Shown in pieces: positions 1 to 6,478 of a stretch of 64,000 bases of DNA. The notes under the pieces are model-generated. The model saw only the letters and a list, made by a program, of their open reading frames with translations. It made no database searches and was not told the origin of the DNA. Position 1 is the stretch's first letter, and each line of letters opens with the position of its first letter. The stretch spans positions 3,330-67,329 of the forward strand of contig CAJTJC010000012.1 of NCBI GenBank assembly GCA_910576655.1. Reading direction: 5' to 3'. Made by a program: the position numbers and the translations under genes. Source of the DNA: an uncultured Christensenella sp. (GTDB taxonomy: Bacteria; Bacillota; Clostridia; Christensenellales; Borkfalkiaceae).

Positions 1-101
1 CCTTCGGCTTCCCGAAAACGCAGCCGGGAGTGCGGTAAAGCCGTCGGACGTTAGTTGTGCGGTGACGCCTTAAAATATCCGAACAAATTTTCGTAAGGGC
101 A

Positions 102-130
102 TTGACATTTTCATAAGGAAGTAATATAAT
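102..130 (+). promoter_or_regulatory. consensus sigma-70-type promoter of tRNA-Gly
   Basis: TTGACA (102-107) and TATAAT (125-130) are separated by exactly 17 bp, both perfect consensus. The expected start is about 18 bp before the tRNA at 155, as is usual for a tRNA gene. Confidence 0.9.
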
Positions 131-154
131 ATATATCATGATTCTGTTAATGCG

Positions 155-229
155 GCGGATTTAGCTCATCCGGTAGAGCATCGGCTTCCCAAGCCGAAGG
201 GGCGGGTTCGAGTCCCGTAATCCGCTCCA
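155..229 (+). tRNA. tRNA-Gly (CCC)
   Basis: The acceptor stem GCGGATT pairs with AATCCGC. The D arm, T arm (GGTTCGAGTCC) and encoded CCA are present. The anticodon loop TTCCCAA lies between a 5-bp stem, giving anticodon CCC (glycine). It lies in the host flank, directly behind a consensus promoter. Confidence 0.93.
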
Positions 230-543
230 CCTTGTTTGTGAAAGCTCTGCACGGCTGAGTCGGAATAATTTTTACAAATAGTAAACGGAATCCTTTTCGG
301 ATCACTACTTTACCGATTCGTTTTACCGTGCCGGATAAAATCGCGGAACGCTTTTTAAAGTCGGTTTTTATTCCGGTACATAATTTATCGGTATCGGAGT
401 TGCAGCGGTACGGTTCGTATAAATTATCCTGATCACATACCGTAAGCGTATACTTCGCTCTACGCATTAAAACTCACATTCACACTACAAGGATACCGGT
501 AAAACAGAAAGCCGGTCTCAGCAAATTTTCATAAATCCTGAAA
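230..543. other. spacer without a supported gene
   Basis: Between the two tRNAs I see no reading frame with a ribosome site and no clear terminator. The minus-strand frame that crosses this stretch runs through the antisense of the tRNA-Gly and is treated as spurious. Confidence 0.6.
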
Positions 544-619
544 GGGGCATTAGCGCAGTTGGGAGCGCGCCACACTGGCAGTGTGGAGGTCACGGGTTCG
601 AATCCCGTATGCTCCACCA
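544..619 (+). tRNA. tRNA-Ala (GGC)
   Basis: The acceptor GGGGCAT pairs with ATGCTCC with one G-U pair. The anticodon stem CCACA/TGTGG encloses CTGGCAG, giving anticodon GGC (alanine). The T arm GGTTCGAATCC and encoded CCA are present. Its 3' end shares two short blocks with the integrase 3' end, so it is the candidate left integration boundary. Confidence 0.94.
592..619 (+). other. candidate attL (3' part of tRNA-Ala)
   Basis: ACGGGTTCGA (592-601) and CTCCACCA (612-619) occur in the same order and orientation at 55055-55064 and 55080-55087, inside the integrase 3' end. Phage-type genes start right after this tRNA. The homology is two blocks with different spacing, not one clean repeat, so this is only a candidate. 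Confidence 0.35.
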
Positions 620-694
620 AAATTATCGCTGGTCGAACACCAGGGAGCACCGTTTTCGTGTTCCCCTATGGTATTGTGCTGGCGTTCGAGATGA

Positions 695-728
695 AGACGG
701 ACAGGTCATAAACCTGCCCGTCTTTTTC
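695..728 (+). terminator. intrinsic terminator after tRNA-Ala
   Basis: A 12-bp stem with one mismatch (695-706 with 712-723) and a 5-nt loop is followed by a T-rich tail (723-730) on the plus strand. It probably ends plus-strand transcription from the tRNA side. Confidence 0.75.
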
Positions 729-778
729 TTCCTCGCAGTTATTTACAAAAAGTGCTGGGTTACTTTATAATAAGAATT

Positions 779-807
779 AAGCTCTCTGTTGTGAGCAGAG
801 AGCTTGC
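779..807 (-). terminator. hairpin ending the leftmost phage transcript
   Basis: AAGCTCTCTG pairs with CAGAGAGCTT over a 7-nt loop. On the minus strand it follows the stop of the 46-residue gene by about 10 bp and is followed by AATTCTTATT, a weak U-rich tail. It likely marks the left end of prophage transcription. Confidence 0.55.
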
Positions 808-816
808 ACGACCGGT

Positions 817-957
817 TTACTCGACCGGGTCTTCCGCGAAAATCTCTACGTGTCTTTCCGCAAAAACGACTTCGAGATTTTCGCAGGCTATGCTGAGCGC
901 GCCAAGCTGATTTTCAAACTTCAGTAAGGCGCGCTCAAACTCATTCTGAGCTCGCAT
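817..957 (-). CDS. small acidic protein, unknown function (46 aa)
   Basis: A 46-residue reading frame preceded by AAGGAGG at ideal spacing, with its own promoter upstream (991-1019) and a hairpin downstream. The sequence is helical-looking and acidic, without Cys clusters or membrane segment. It is the leftmost gene of the prophage and appears to be a single-gene transcript between two terminators. I do not recognise the family; position and size suggest a phage accessory protein. Confidence 0.7.
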   Translation of the reverse strand: MRAQNEFERALLKFENQLGALSIACENLEVVFAERHVEIFAEDPVE

Positions 958-990
958 AGATTTTCCTCCTTATCTTGTGATTATTGAAAT

Positions 991-1019
991 AGTATAGCAC
1001 AATATCTTGTGGAAGTCCA
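991..1019 (-). promoter_or_regulatory. promoter for the 46-aa gene
   Basis: On the minus strand TGGACT (weak -35) and TATACT (-10) are 17 bp apart, and the -10 is extended by TGC. It lies about 35 bp before the start codon of the small gene and after a bidirectional terminator, so the gene has independent expression. Confidence 0.55.
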
Positions 1020-1033
1020 TCTCCAAAGATAGT

Positions 1034-1071
1034 AAAAAGCCGAACGAGTTTTTATGCTCGCTCGGCTTTTT
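1034..1071 (-). terminator. bidirectional intrinsic terminator
   Basis: A 15-nt arm beginning AAAAAGCCGA (1034-1048) pairs with 1057-1071 around an 8-nt loop. T runs on the 3' side in both orientations make it usable on either strand. It ends the minus-strand operon containing the genes at 1195-2545. Confidence 0.8.
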
Positions 1072-1194
1072 GCTTATTTTGCTCCCAGGAGCTCCATATC
1101 AAGCCCATTTCTATTCCGAGGGTAAATCTAAGAGCCTATGCTCTAAAACTCGATACGGACTGATTCTGGCTTGTCTGGGTGCGTCCTGCGCTTT

Positions 1195-1488
1195 TTAATG
1201 ACAGCGGTCGGGGCAATCGTCCCAATTAGAATACCCGTGCGGGCATGGCGGATTTTCCTCTTTCTTATAACCGAGGCACGCGGCCGCCTTCTCGGTGTCG
1301 CAGAAAATAACGTCATTCGCCATAACTTCGATAACTTGCCCGTTATGAATAAACTCTACAATAGCGGTGGCGTACCGAATAACGCCGCCAGAGTGCCCGC
1401 CGACCATAGGCGAGGGCGGTATAACTTCTGATACCTCTGCCCACTTATGAAAAATAGCGTCAACGCCTTTTGCTCTACACAATCGCAT
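1195..1488 (-). CDS. hypothetical phage protein with Cys-rich C-terminus (97 aa)
   Basis: The start at 1488 is chosen because AAGGAGG sits 9 nt upstream; the longer in-frame start has no ribosome site. The last 25 residues contain CPHGYSNWDDCPDRC, a possible metal-binding or disulfide motif. No family is recognised. It is last in a minus-strand accessory operon with the lipoprotein gene upstream, and its transcript ends at the 1034-1071 terminator. Confidence 0.7.
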   Translation of the reverse strand: MRLCRAKGVDAIFHKWAEVSEVIPPSPMVGGHSGGVIRYATAIVEFIHNGQVIEVMANDVIFCDTEKAAACLGYKKEENPPCPHGYSNWDDCPDRCH

Positions 1489-1501
1489 TTTGGAATCCTC
1501 C

Positions 1502-1813
1502 TTATTTCGCACCGCAGATAATCACGTTTTCGGGAAGGTATTCGGGCTTATTGGTATACAGCACCGCCTCGTTAAAGGAGGTCCAAAATTGATTCCCGCA
1601 GCATTTCGTGGTAACGCCAAGAGCGTCGGAACCTCCGTCTTTCCACTTGTTTACCTCGTGCAAATGATACTCGCCCGCCTCATAGGTGAGTATGTAATTA
1701 AAGGTATTTGTCTCATTGGTAAAGCCCTCCGTCAAGTTTCCAGAGTTACCCATACAGCCAGCTAAGCTAAGAATGCAAAGTAGCGCCGCGACTACCGCAA
1801 TACACTTTTTCAT
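1502..1813 (-). CDS. putative lipoprotein (103 aa)
   Basis: The N-terminus MKKC followed by a hydrophobic stretch and the lipobox LAGC (Cys about residue 20) predicts signal peptidase II processing and membrane anchoring on the outer face. The mature part has a CC pair and a C-terminal Cys. GGAGG precedes the ATG. Small prophage lipoproteins sometimes act in superinfection exclusion or lysogenic conversion; that role here is only inference from its location in the accessory arm. Confidence 0.75.
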   Translation of the reverse strand: MKKCIAVVAALLCILSLAGCMGNSGNLTEGFTNETNTFNYILTYEAGEYHLHEVNKWKDGGSDALGVTTKCCGNQFWTSFNEAVLYTNKPEYLPENVIICGAK

Positions 1814-1832
1814 TTCTCCGTCACCTCCTCTC

Positions 1833-2156
1833 TTAAAGCCCTATGTCGTCAAGGGCGTATTCGATTTCGTCCAGGAGGTCTTTTTCTTCAATGTCATAGT
1901 CCTCCAGCATTTCAGAAATAGGAAAATGCGCTTTAAGAATGAGCAGCAGATACTCCGCCAAACCTGCTGAGTCATAACCTTTAACCGTCGCGTCGCCGAG
2001 AGGCTGAATCATACCGTCGCGAAGGTGGTGCGCCAGATTGTCCGCGCCAATTATGATTCTATTGCCTTTAGGAATAATCACCTTTTCCCCAGACAAAGCC
2101 TTTTCAACCTCCACGTCTTGATTCGAGGTGAGAATCTGTCCAATTTTGTACTCCAT
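1833..2156 (-). CDS. hypothetical acidic protein (107 aa)
   Basis: The start at 2156 is set by AAGGAGG and good spacing; the upstream extension would run through the tRNA-Arg. The C-terminal third is strongly acidic (runs of Asp and Glu) and probably helical. No family is recognised. It lies between the tRNA-Arg and the lipoprotein gene in the same minus-strand transcript. Confidence 0.7.
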   Translation of the reverse strand: MEYKIGQILTSNQDVEVEKALSGEKVIIPKGNRIIIGADNLAHHLRDGMIQPLGDATVKGYDSAGLAEYLLLILKAHFPISEMLEDYDIEEKDLLDEIEYALDDIGL

Positions 2157-2196
2157 TATTGAGTCCTCCTTATTTCTTTTTGTCGCAAAATAAGCG

Positions 2197-2273
2197 TGGT
2201 ACGCCCGGCGGGGCTTGAACCCGCGGCCTCCAGAGTCGGAGTCTGGCGCTCTATCCATCTGAGCTACGGACGC
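2197..2273 (-). tRNA. tRNA-Arg (CCG), phage-carried
   Basis: The minus strand folds as a tRNA with 7-bp acceptor (two G-U pairs), D arm, anticodon stem CCAGA/TCTGG enclosing CTCCGAC (anticodon CCG, arginine CGG), T arm GGTTCAAGCC and encoded CCA. It lies inside a protein-coding transcript, between two genes with ribosome sites, and its 5' 10 nt overlap the 3' end of the upstream gene. It must be processed from that transcript. Confidence 0.88.
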
Positions 2274-2545
2274 ATATTGTTTATTTTTTGTGCTAAATCA
2301 GAGTTAGCAATACTCATATCGAGCCGAGCCTTATTATATACTCGGACAAATAAGCCGCCATTTTTCTCGTTTACACAAATCGCCATTACCTCGTAGTCAA
2401 TAATATTCCGAATCTTACTCCACTGAATATTCCCGGCCTTTTGGTAGGTCTGTGGCGTCGGGTATTTAGCTCGCTTGTCATCGATATTCCAAATGCCTAT
2501 AAGGGTATCGGGCGAGAGTTTTTGCAGCAAATCAAGTAGTGTCAT
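2264..2545 (-). CDS. hypothetical protein (93 aa)
   Basis: Preceded by AGGAGG at correct spacing. A mixed alpha/beta-looking soluble protein of no recognised family. Its stop codon lies inside the acceptor arm of the downstream tRNA-Arg, so processing of the tRNA would cut the end of this coding sequence from the message. A structured hairpin repeat (2584-2658) lies just upstream of its ribosome site. Confidence 0.65.
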   Translation of the reverse strand: MTLLDLLQKLSPDTLIGIWNIDDKRAKYPTPQTYQKAGNIQWSKIRNIIDYEVMAICVNEKNGGLFVRVYNKARLDMSIANSDLAQKINNMRP

Positions 2546-2583
2546 TTATTCTTTTCCTCCTGTTCGTCCATATTTAACTCCCA

Positions 2584-2658
2584 GGCGTCCCGTATCGCGT
2601 TCTATGGCTCGGGCCCTTAGATTTATACTCGGAAAAATAAAGCGCGATACGGGACGCC
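2584..2658. repeat. dispersed hairpin element, copy A
   Basis: A perfect 16-bp inverted repeat (2584-2599 with 2643-2658) encloses a loop containing CTTAGATTTATACTC. Three related elements lie at 5315, 20824 and 34028, all intergenic. This copy separates the DUF7192-like gene from the small gene at 2264-2545. No T run follows on either strand, so it is not an ordinary terminator. Confidence 0.85.
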
Positions 2659-2679
2659 CGGGGCTTGTCCGGGTCCACA

Positions 2680-3738
2680 TTATCGGTAGCCCCGCTTTCC
2701 CATCATTTTCTTGTAAAGCGCCTCGGGCGGGAGTCGAAGGTCGGCCGGGCTAAAATCGGGCATATCGTCCTCGGGAATCTCGAACGGCTCGGGGAGCTCT
2801 ATATCCTCAAAGCGCAGGCCCATACCGCGCTCCGGCTCGTATCTGCCGGAGGGCTTATACTCTTTTGCGGCTTCCTGGCGCTTCGGCTTGCTCGCCGTTT
2901 TCTTCTCCGGCTTAGCGCCGATACCCATAACCTTGATAAGCTCCTCGGCTTCGTTCGCCCTCGCTTCCTCGCGCTCGGTATAAAACCAGCCGTCTTGTAA
3001 AATACCTTGCTCTTTCAGCCAGCGTCTGCGGGCGTCCGCGTTTCTGCCTTCTACGACTTCCAAAGGCCTGCCGTAGCCGCAAGTAAAACTTTGGTCGGTA
3101 AGCTCGGGCTGGGTCTCCAGCCAGCGGAATCCGTGTCGACGGAAAAAGGACGGGTGCACGAGAGGGTAAGAGATTTTCAGCGGATTGCTCGGTTGACGCC
3201 AGTTTTTCACCTGGACGGTGCAAAGAGCTCGCTCACTGCTTTCGCAAAAGTTAGTCAGCACATTCAGCGCCACGCGATACCCTTGAAGCTCCAGGGTATA
3301 CACGACGTTCAGGATATTCTTTCCGGCCTCGACAAACTCTTTTGCGTTCACGTGGCACGCGCCGCCCATGTAGTACAGGATAGATATGACTTTCGCTTTC
3401 TGCTCGACCTTCTGCGTCGTTATCATGCTGCAAGGTATGCCGGTTATAGCGTTCGGTACATGCGGCGCAAAGCCGACAACGCTCGTCGCAGGAAGGGCTT
3501 TCGGAACGCTGCCCATGCGGCGGGTTTTCCTGCTCGCCGCTTGCAGCTCGTCCAGGCCCTCTTTATAGCCGATACGGGCGAGCTCGTTCGCTTCCTCGTA
3601 AGAGTTGGTAAGTGAAAATGAGCGGCCTCTTTCTCTGCTGGATAACTCATGCCCCGCAAATACGCGGTTAGGCTTGCGGCTTTCGATAACGTCTAAGTAT
3701 TGACCGAGGCTGTTAAAATGCTCGTGAATCAGTTTCAT
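2680..3738 (-). CDS. MoxR-partner protein, DUF7192-like (352 aa)
   Basis: The start codon is one base after the stop of the MoxR ATPase gene (TGACATG), indicating translational coupling. Residues about 1-240 form the conserved region and the last 110 are lysine-, proline- and acid-rich, likely disordered. MoxR ATPases commonly work with VWA-domain partners. This protein occupies that position and resembles phage proteins of the DUF7192 group, but I cannot see a clear metal-binding MIDAS motif. Its role may be chaperone-like remodelling; function unproven. Confidence 0.65.
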   Translation of the reverse strand: MKLIHEHFNSLGQYLDVIESRKPNRVFAGHELSSRERGRSFSLTNSYEEANELARIGYKEGLDELQAASRKTRRMGSVPKALPATSVVGFAPHVPNAITGIPCSMITTQKVEQKAKVISILYYMGGACHVNAKEFVEAGKNILNVVYTLELQGYRVALNVLTNFCESSERALCTVQVKNWRQPSNPLKISYPLVHPSFFRRHGFRWLETQPELTDQSFTCGYGRPLEVVEGRNADARRRWLKEQGILQDGWFYTEREEARANEAEELIKVMGIGAKPEKKTASKPKRQEAAKEYKPSGRYEPERGMGLRFEDIELPEPFEIPEDDMPDFSPADLRLPPEALYKKMMGKRGYR

Positions 3739-3739
3739 G

Positions 3740-4891
3740 TCAAGCCACCATCCTTTTGAACGCGTCGGCGTAAGCGTTAGAGTTTAAGGGCTTCATATTA
3801 CGGCAAATCATTTTCATGTCGTCAGGGTCCAGGCTTCGGAGCAAGCAGATTTGAAGCGCCTCGCCTGCTTCCAGAACGTCCTCCAGCTTGTGGAGACGCT
3901 CGATAGCGCGGTAAGAAACGACGAACTTAATTTGCGCCTTTTCGATAGCCTCGCGGAAGCTCCAGACGAATTGCAGCAGATTCTTGTTACCGCCCGCAAT
4001 CGCTTCTTCGACCGCCTTCGAGTAGTCAATCTGGATAACCGCGAAACGGTCCAAGCTGGCGGCGTCAAGCTGATAGCGGCCTGTGTACTCAATATCCGCG
4101 CCGGTGCCGAACGTGTTGCCGGCGGCGATAAGGCGAAAATCCTCGTGCGCTTCGGCGCGTCCGGTCGGGAAGTCAAAATAACCGTTTGCGATTGCCGCGT
4201 TCAGGATAACCAGGACTTCGGGAGTAGAGGCGTCAATCTCGTCCAACATAAAGAGCCCGCCTTCCGTAAACGCCTTAAAGAATTGCGTCTCATGGAATCG
4301 GCCGTTTGCGTCGATAAAACCGGTGAGCTTGTATTCCTGCGTGACGGCGTTCGAGAAGTAAAACTCAATACCGAGCGCTTCGGACACCTGTTTGCAAAGA
4401 ACGTTCTTGCCGCAGCCGGCGGGGCCGGTAAGGAAAACGGGTATATTGTAATTTACGAGTTGAAGAACGGTCTCAAACTTCTCATGCGTGATACCCTGCA
4501 CGACGTTCGCCTTTTTCTCGGTCACGACTTCCAGGCGCTGCGGGAGCTTGCCGTAGGTCTCCATGATGAAGTCGTCAAGCAGAGGTTTCGCAACTTCAAC
4601 CACGTCTTTCGCCGCGAGCTGGGCGACCGTATCGACGAGTAAGTTGTTAATCATGTCGGCCGGCGTACTGCCGCTTTTTTTTGGCGACCAGTGAGCTTGC
4701 GCCTTTTCGATAAGGTCCTCGGCCTCGGGTACGTACATGGGGTCAAGCTGGCCTTTGCCTCGGTTCGTCGCCCAGAAGGCGTTACGCGGATTGTAAGAAA
4801 CACCGCCCATCATAACGACTGGCTTGTACTCCCTCGCGGTGTCCTCTATGGCGACCGTAACGTTTTCGCCTTGCAGCAGAATGTTATACAT
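3740..4891 (-). CDS. MoxR-type AAA+ ATPase (383 aa)
   Basis: The start at 4891 follows AAGGAGG. The AAA core contains Walker A GPAGCGKN (about 156-163) and Walker B LFMLDEID (about 213-220), followed by sensor-like AAGNTFG and an arginine region ASLDRFA. The N-terminal 130 residues are phage-specific. MoxR ATPases remodel or activate partner proteins, and the coupled downstream gene is the likely partner. It is headed by a paired-dyad regulatory element, so it begins a transcription unit of the left arm. Confidence 0.88.
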   Translation of the reverse strand: MYNILLQGENVTVAIEDTAREYKPVVMMGGVSYNPRNAFWATNRGKGQLDPMYVPEAEDLIEKAQAHWSPKKSGSTPADMINNLLVDTVAQLAAKDVVEVAKPLLDDFIMETYGKLPQRLEVVTEKKANVVQGITHEKFETVLQLVNYNIPVFLTGPAGCGKNVLCKQVSEALGIEFYFSNAVTQEYKLTGFIDANGRFHETQFFKAFTEGGLFMLDEIDASTPEVLVILNAAIANGYFDFPTGRAEAHEDFRLIAAGNTFGTGADIEYTGRYQLDAASLDRFAVIQIDYSKAVEEAIAGGNKNLLQFVWSFREAIEKAQIKFVVSYRAIERLHKLEDVLEAGEALQICLLRSLDPDDMKMICRNMKPLNSNAYADAFKRMVA

Positions 4892-4933
4892 AATAAAAAT
4901 CCTCCTTATTCCGGGCGGGCTCCTTGGCCGCCT

Positions 4934-5024
4934 CACGTTTATAATTTTACCGTGTTTAGTAAGATTCGGGAGCCCCGGAATAGCGCAAGAGTTTTACTGC
5001 CTTCGGTAAGCTCTTTCCTGTGCG
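4934..5024 (-). promoter_or_regulatory. paired-dyad regulatory element, copy 1
   Basis: Contains dyad TTACCGTGTTTAGTAA (4947-4962) and dyad TTACTG-N4-CGGTAA (4994-5009), written on the plus strand. The block is shared with copies at 8633, 9980, 11028 and 11604. It stands immediately upstream of the MoxR operon. AT-rich sequence with TAAAAT and TATAAA lies next to the first dyad on the minus strand, but no canonical -35 is seen. Confidence 0.7.
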
Positions 5025-5030
5025 GCGCGC

Positions 5031-5276
5031 TCAGGTATCGCCGGTTTTGTACCGTTCGAGAGCTTTCTGCCGGTAGGCGTCCTTTTTCGCCTGCTTGCAT
5101 TGCTCGGCATTTGCCACATAATATTTTCGGCTGTATTCCGCCGCTTTTCCGGGGTGGGCCGCGAGCCAAGCGCGGTTCTTTTCGTACTTTACCCGAGCCC
5201 TGCACTCGGGAGAGCAATATTTCTTTGCGCGGGAGGTAAAATCGATAGGTTTCCCGCAAACTTGACATACTTTCAT
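5031..5276 (-). CDS. small zinc-ribbon protein (81 aa)
   Basis: The N-terminus has CQVCGKPIDF and YCSPECR, a CxxC...CxxxC zinc-binding arrangement like that of many small phage zinc-finger proteins. The rest is basic and helical (many Lys, Arg, Tyr), suggesting nucleic-acid binding. GAGGGGTGA precedes the start. It lies downstream of hairpin copy B and upstream of regulatory element copy 1. Confidence 0.7.
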   Translation of the reverse strand: MKVCQVCGKPIDFTSRAKKYCSPECRARVKYEKNRAWLAAHPGKAAEYSRKYYVANAEQCKQAKKDAYRQKALERYKTGDT

Positions 5277-5314
5277 CAGCCTTCACCCCTCATTCGAGTT
5301 TTAGCAAGCCACCC

Positions 5315-5390
5315 GGCGTCCCGTATCGCGTTCTACCGCTCGGGCGCTTAGATTTACCCTCAGCCGGATTTAAGCGCGATATGGACGGCC
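5315..5390. repeat. dispersed hairpin element, copy B
   Basis: The left arm GGCGTCCCGTATCGCG (5315-5330) is identical to copy A; the right arm (5375-5390) is imperfect. The loop keeps the GCTTAGATTTA core. It lies between the 43-residue Cys-rich gene and the zinc-ribbon gene. This is the most degenerate of the four copies. Confidence 0.75.
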
Positions 5391-5410
5391 TGGGGCTTGT
5401 TTTGGTCCGT

Positions 5411-5542
5411 TTATTCCTCAGCGTCTTTCGGTTCCCAATTCTCGCAAGAATCGTCCTCGTACCATAAGCCGTAGTCGAGGTCGCAGCAGAGGCCGAAGTC
5501 TCCGCAGCCGAGGAAATGCTTACAGTTTTTACACGTCTCCAT
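5411..5542 (-). CDS. Cys-rich micro-protein (43 aa)
   Basis: A 43-residue frame with a strong ribosome site (GAGGAGG) located inside the 3' end of the upstream HTH gene, which it overlaps by 14 nt. It contains seven cysteines in 43 residues, including CKNC and CC, with an acidic C-terminus, suggesting a small zinc-binding protein. Probably coupled to the HTH regulator. Confidence 0.75.
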   Translation of the reverse strand: METCKNCKHFLGCGDFGLCCDLDYGLWYEDDSCENWEPKDAEE

Positions 5543-5747
5543 TTGCGTCCTCCTCGTCAGGAGTAAGAAGGTCCTTTGTACAGCAGTCGAGAGCTTTCGC
5601 CAGTTTTACCGCCGTCTTGAGCGCGATGTTCTCAGGCTTAATGACGCCGTGCTCAATCTGCCATATTTTCTGATAGTTAACGCCGCTTACTTTCGCAAGC
5701 TGATGAAGGGTCAAACCGGAATCTTTCCGTAATTTCGCCAACCCCAT
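5529..5747 (-). CDS. XRE-family HTH regulator (72 aa)
   Basis: Residues about 5-60 match a Cro/C1-type helix-turn-helix (LHQLAKVSGVNYQKIWQIEHG). The protein is a single DNA-binding domain of usual size. Its ribosome site is embedded in a run of ten G on the coding strand (5757-5766), which gives an unusual G10 Shine-Dalgarno region. It is co-transcribed with the 43-residue Cys-rich gene. Targets are unknown; the paired-dyad elements of this arm are possible ones. Confidence 0.85.
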   Translation of the reverse strand: MGLAKLRKDSGLTLHQLAKVSGVNYQKIWQIEHGVIKPENIALKTAVKLAKALDCCTKDLLTPDEEDANGDV

Positions 5748-5810
5748 TTGCGGTCACCCCCCCCCCTGATAAAAATCGGTATTTTCATAGTTTAGTGTTC
5801 TCCTGTCTGC

Positions 5811-5854
5811 GGGGCCACGAGGGCCCCGGATTCTTTCAGATAATAGATTAAATA
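5811..5854 (-). other. VR1 downstream hairpin block (DGR retrohoming element)
   Basis: This 44-nt block is identical to 16181-16224 after the other variable repeat. It contains a hairpin, CGGGGCC/GGCCCCG with a 5-nt loop (5810-5828), and the stop codon of the variable gene. The template repeat lacks it. In Bordetella phage BPP-1 a comparable GC hairpin downstream of VR is needed for efficient retrohoming; the same role here is inferred. Confidence 0.8.
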
Positions 5855-6477
5855 CAGAAGCCGAAGCAAACGCCGTACGAGGTGCTGGCGTGGTCGTAGG
5901 AGGCGCCGCCGCCGCTGCTGACAACGCAGAAGTAGCCGGAGTAGGTCACAAAAGGTGAGCGCTCCCACCACCACGTTGTATCGCCGTCGGCGTAGCACTT
6001 GACCCTATTCGCCGGAGTCTGATAATACGGAATAGGCTTGTCGCCGGGGTCCTTGTCGCACCAATCCTCACCGAATACCTCGTACTCGGAAAAAAGCCAG
6101 ATATTGTCCTCGGCCTCGCCGTCGTCAGTTGTGAGCTTGCGCGGCGTGATAACCGCTTTCAGGTCGTTGGGCAGAACGGGGAAAACGTCCTCGGTCAAGT
6201 GCCGGCGCATATCGCATGCGGGCCAGCCGCCTTTGTTCGTCCAATCCTCGTTCATGTGATATTCTTCTGCGAGACAGTTTTTCAGACTGAAAATAACCTG
6301 ATTCTCGGCGTAGACGCCGATACCCGCCACGACAAAAACGACCTGCTCGCCGGTGGTAAGCGTCTCGGCGATTTCGTCGCCCACGTGAAGAATCTCCGTA
6401 GCCTTACCGGCTTTGACCGCCTCTTTGACTTCGCCCCAGGTAATAGGGCTTTCCGTCTTTCTTGTGATAGTTGCCAT
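5848..6477 (-). CDS. DGR variable protein 1, remote target (209 aa)
   Basis: The start at 6477 follows AAGGAGG and lies just after the stop of the methyltransferase-like gene (TAAAATG), so the two are coupled. The protein resembles DUF6273/C-type-lectin-like phage proteins. The C-terminal 40 residues are the variable repeat, between the conserved blocks WWWERSP and YGVCFGFCI. All 14 positions that are Asn codons in the template differ here. It has no tail-attachment domain, unlike variable protein 2, so its ligand-display context is unclear. Confidence 0.92.
   Translation of the reverse strand: MATITRKTESPITWGEVKEAVKAGKATEILHVGDEIAETLTTGEQVVFVVAGIGVYAENQVIFSLKNCLAEEYHMNEDWTNKGGWPACDMRRHLTEDVFPVLPNDLKAVITPRKLTTDDGEAEDNIWLFSEYEVFGEDWCDKDPGDKPIPYYQTPANRVKCYADGDTTWWWERSPFVTYSGYFCVVSSGGGASYDHASTSYGVCFGFCI
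5855..5973 (-). repeat. DGR variable repeat 1 (VR1)
   Basis: Aligned without gaps to the template repeat at 15566-15686. I count 21 differences and all fall at template adenines (coding strand). Ends are conserved: GGTGGGAGCGCTCACC on the 5' side and GGCGTTTGCTTC on the 3' side. The silent GGA-to-GGC change near the 3' end is shared with VR2. Confidence 0.95.
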
Positions 6478-6478
6478 T

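Noticed and set aside
147..467. Minus-strand 106-residue frame across the left tRNA-Gly
   Set aside because: Its C-terminus (TGLEPAPSAWEADALP) is the usual spurious translation of antisense tRNA, and there is no ribosome site.
628..642. GCTGGTCGAAC matched to the integrase 3' end as an att repeat
   Set aside because: The match is in inverted orientation, whereas attL and attR should be direct repeats.
2196..2396. Plus-strand frame starting MVRPAGLEPAASRVG
   Set aside because: Antisense reading of tRNA-Arg; the known false-protein signature.
2584..2658. Hairpin family called as rho-independent terminators
   Set aside because: No U tract follows on either strand in any copy, while true terminators in this prophage have 5-9 U.
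4934..5024. Standard sigma-70 promoter in the dyad elements (TTGACA on plus in copies 3 and 5)
   Set aside because: No matching -10 at 16-18 bp on plus, and genes are on minus without a canonical -35; kept as a regulatory element only.
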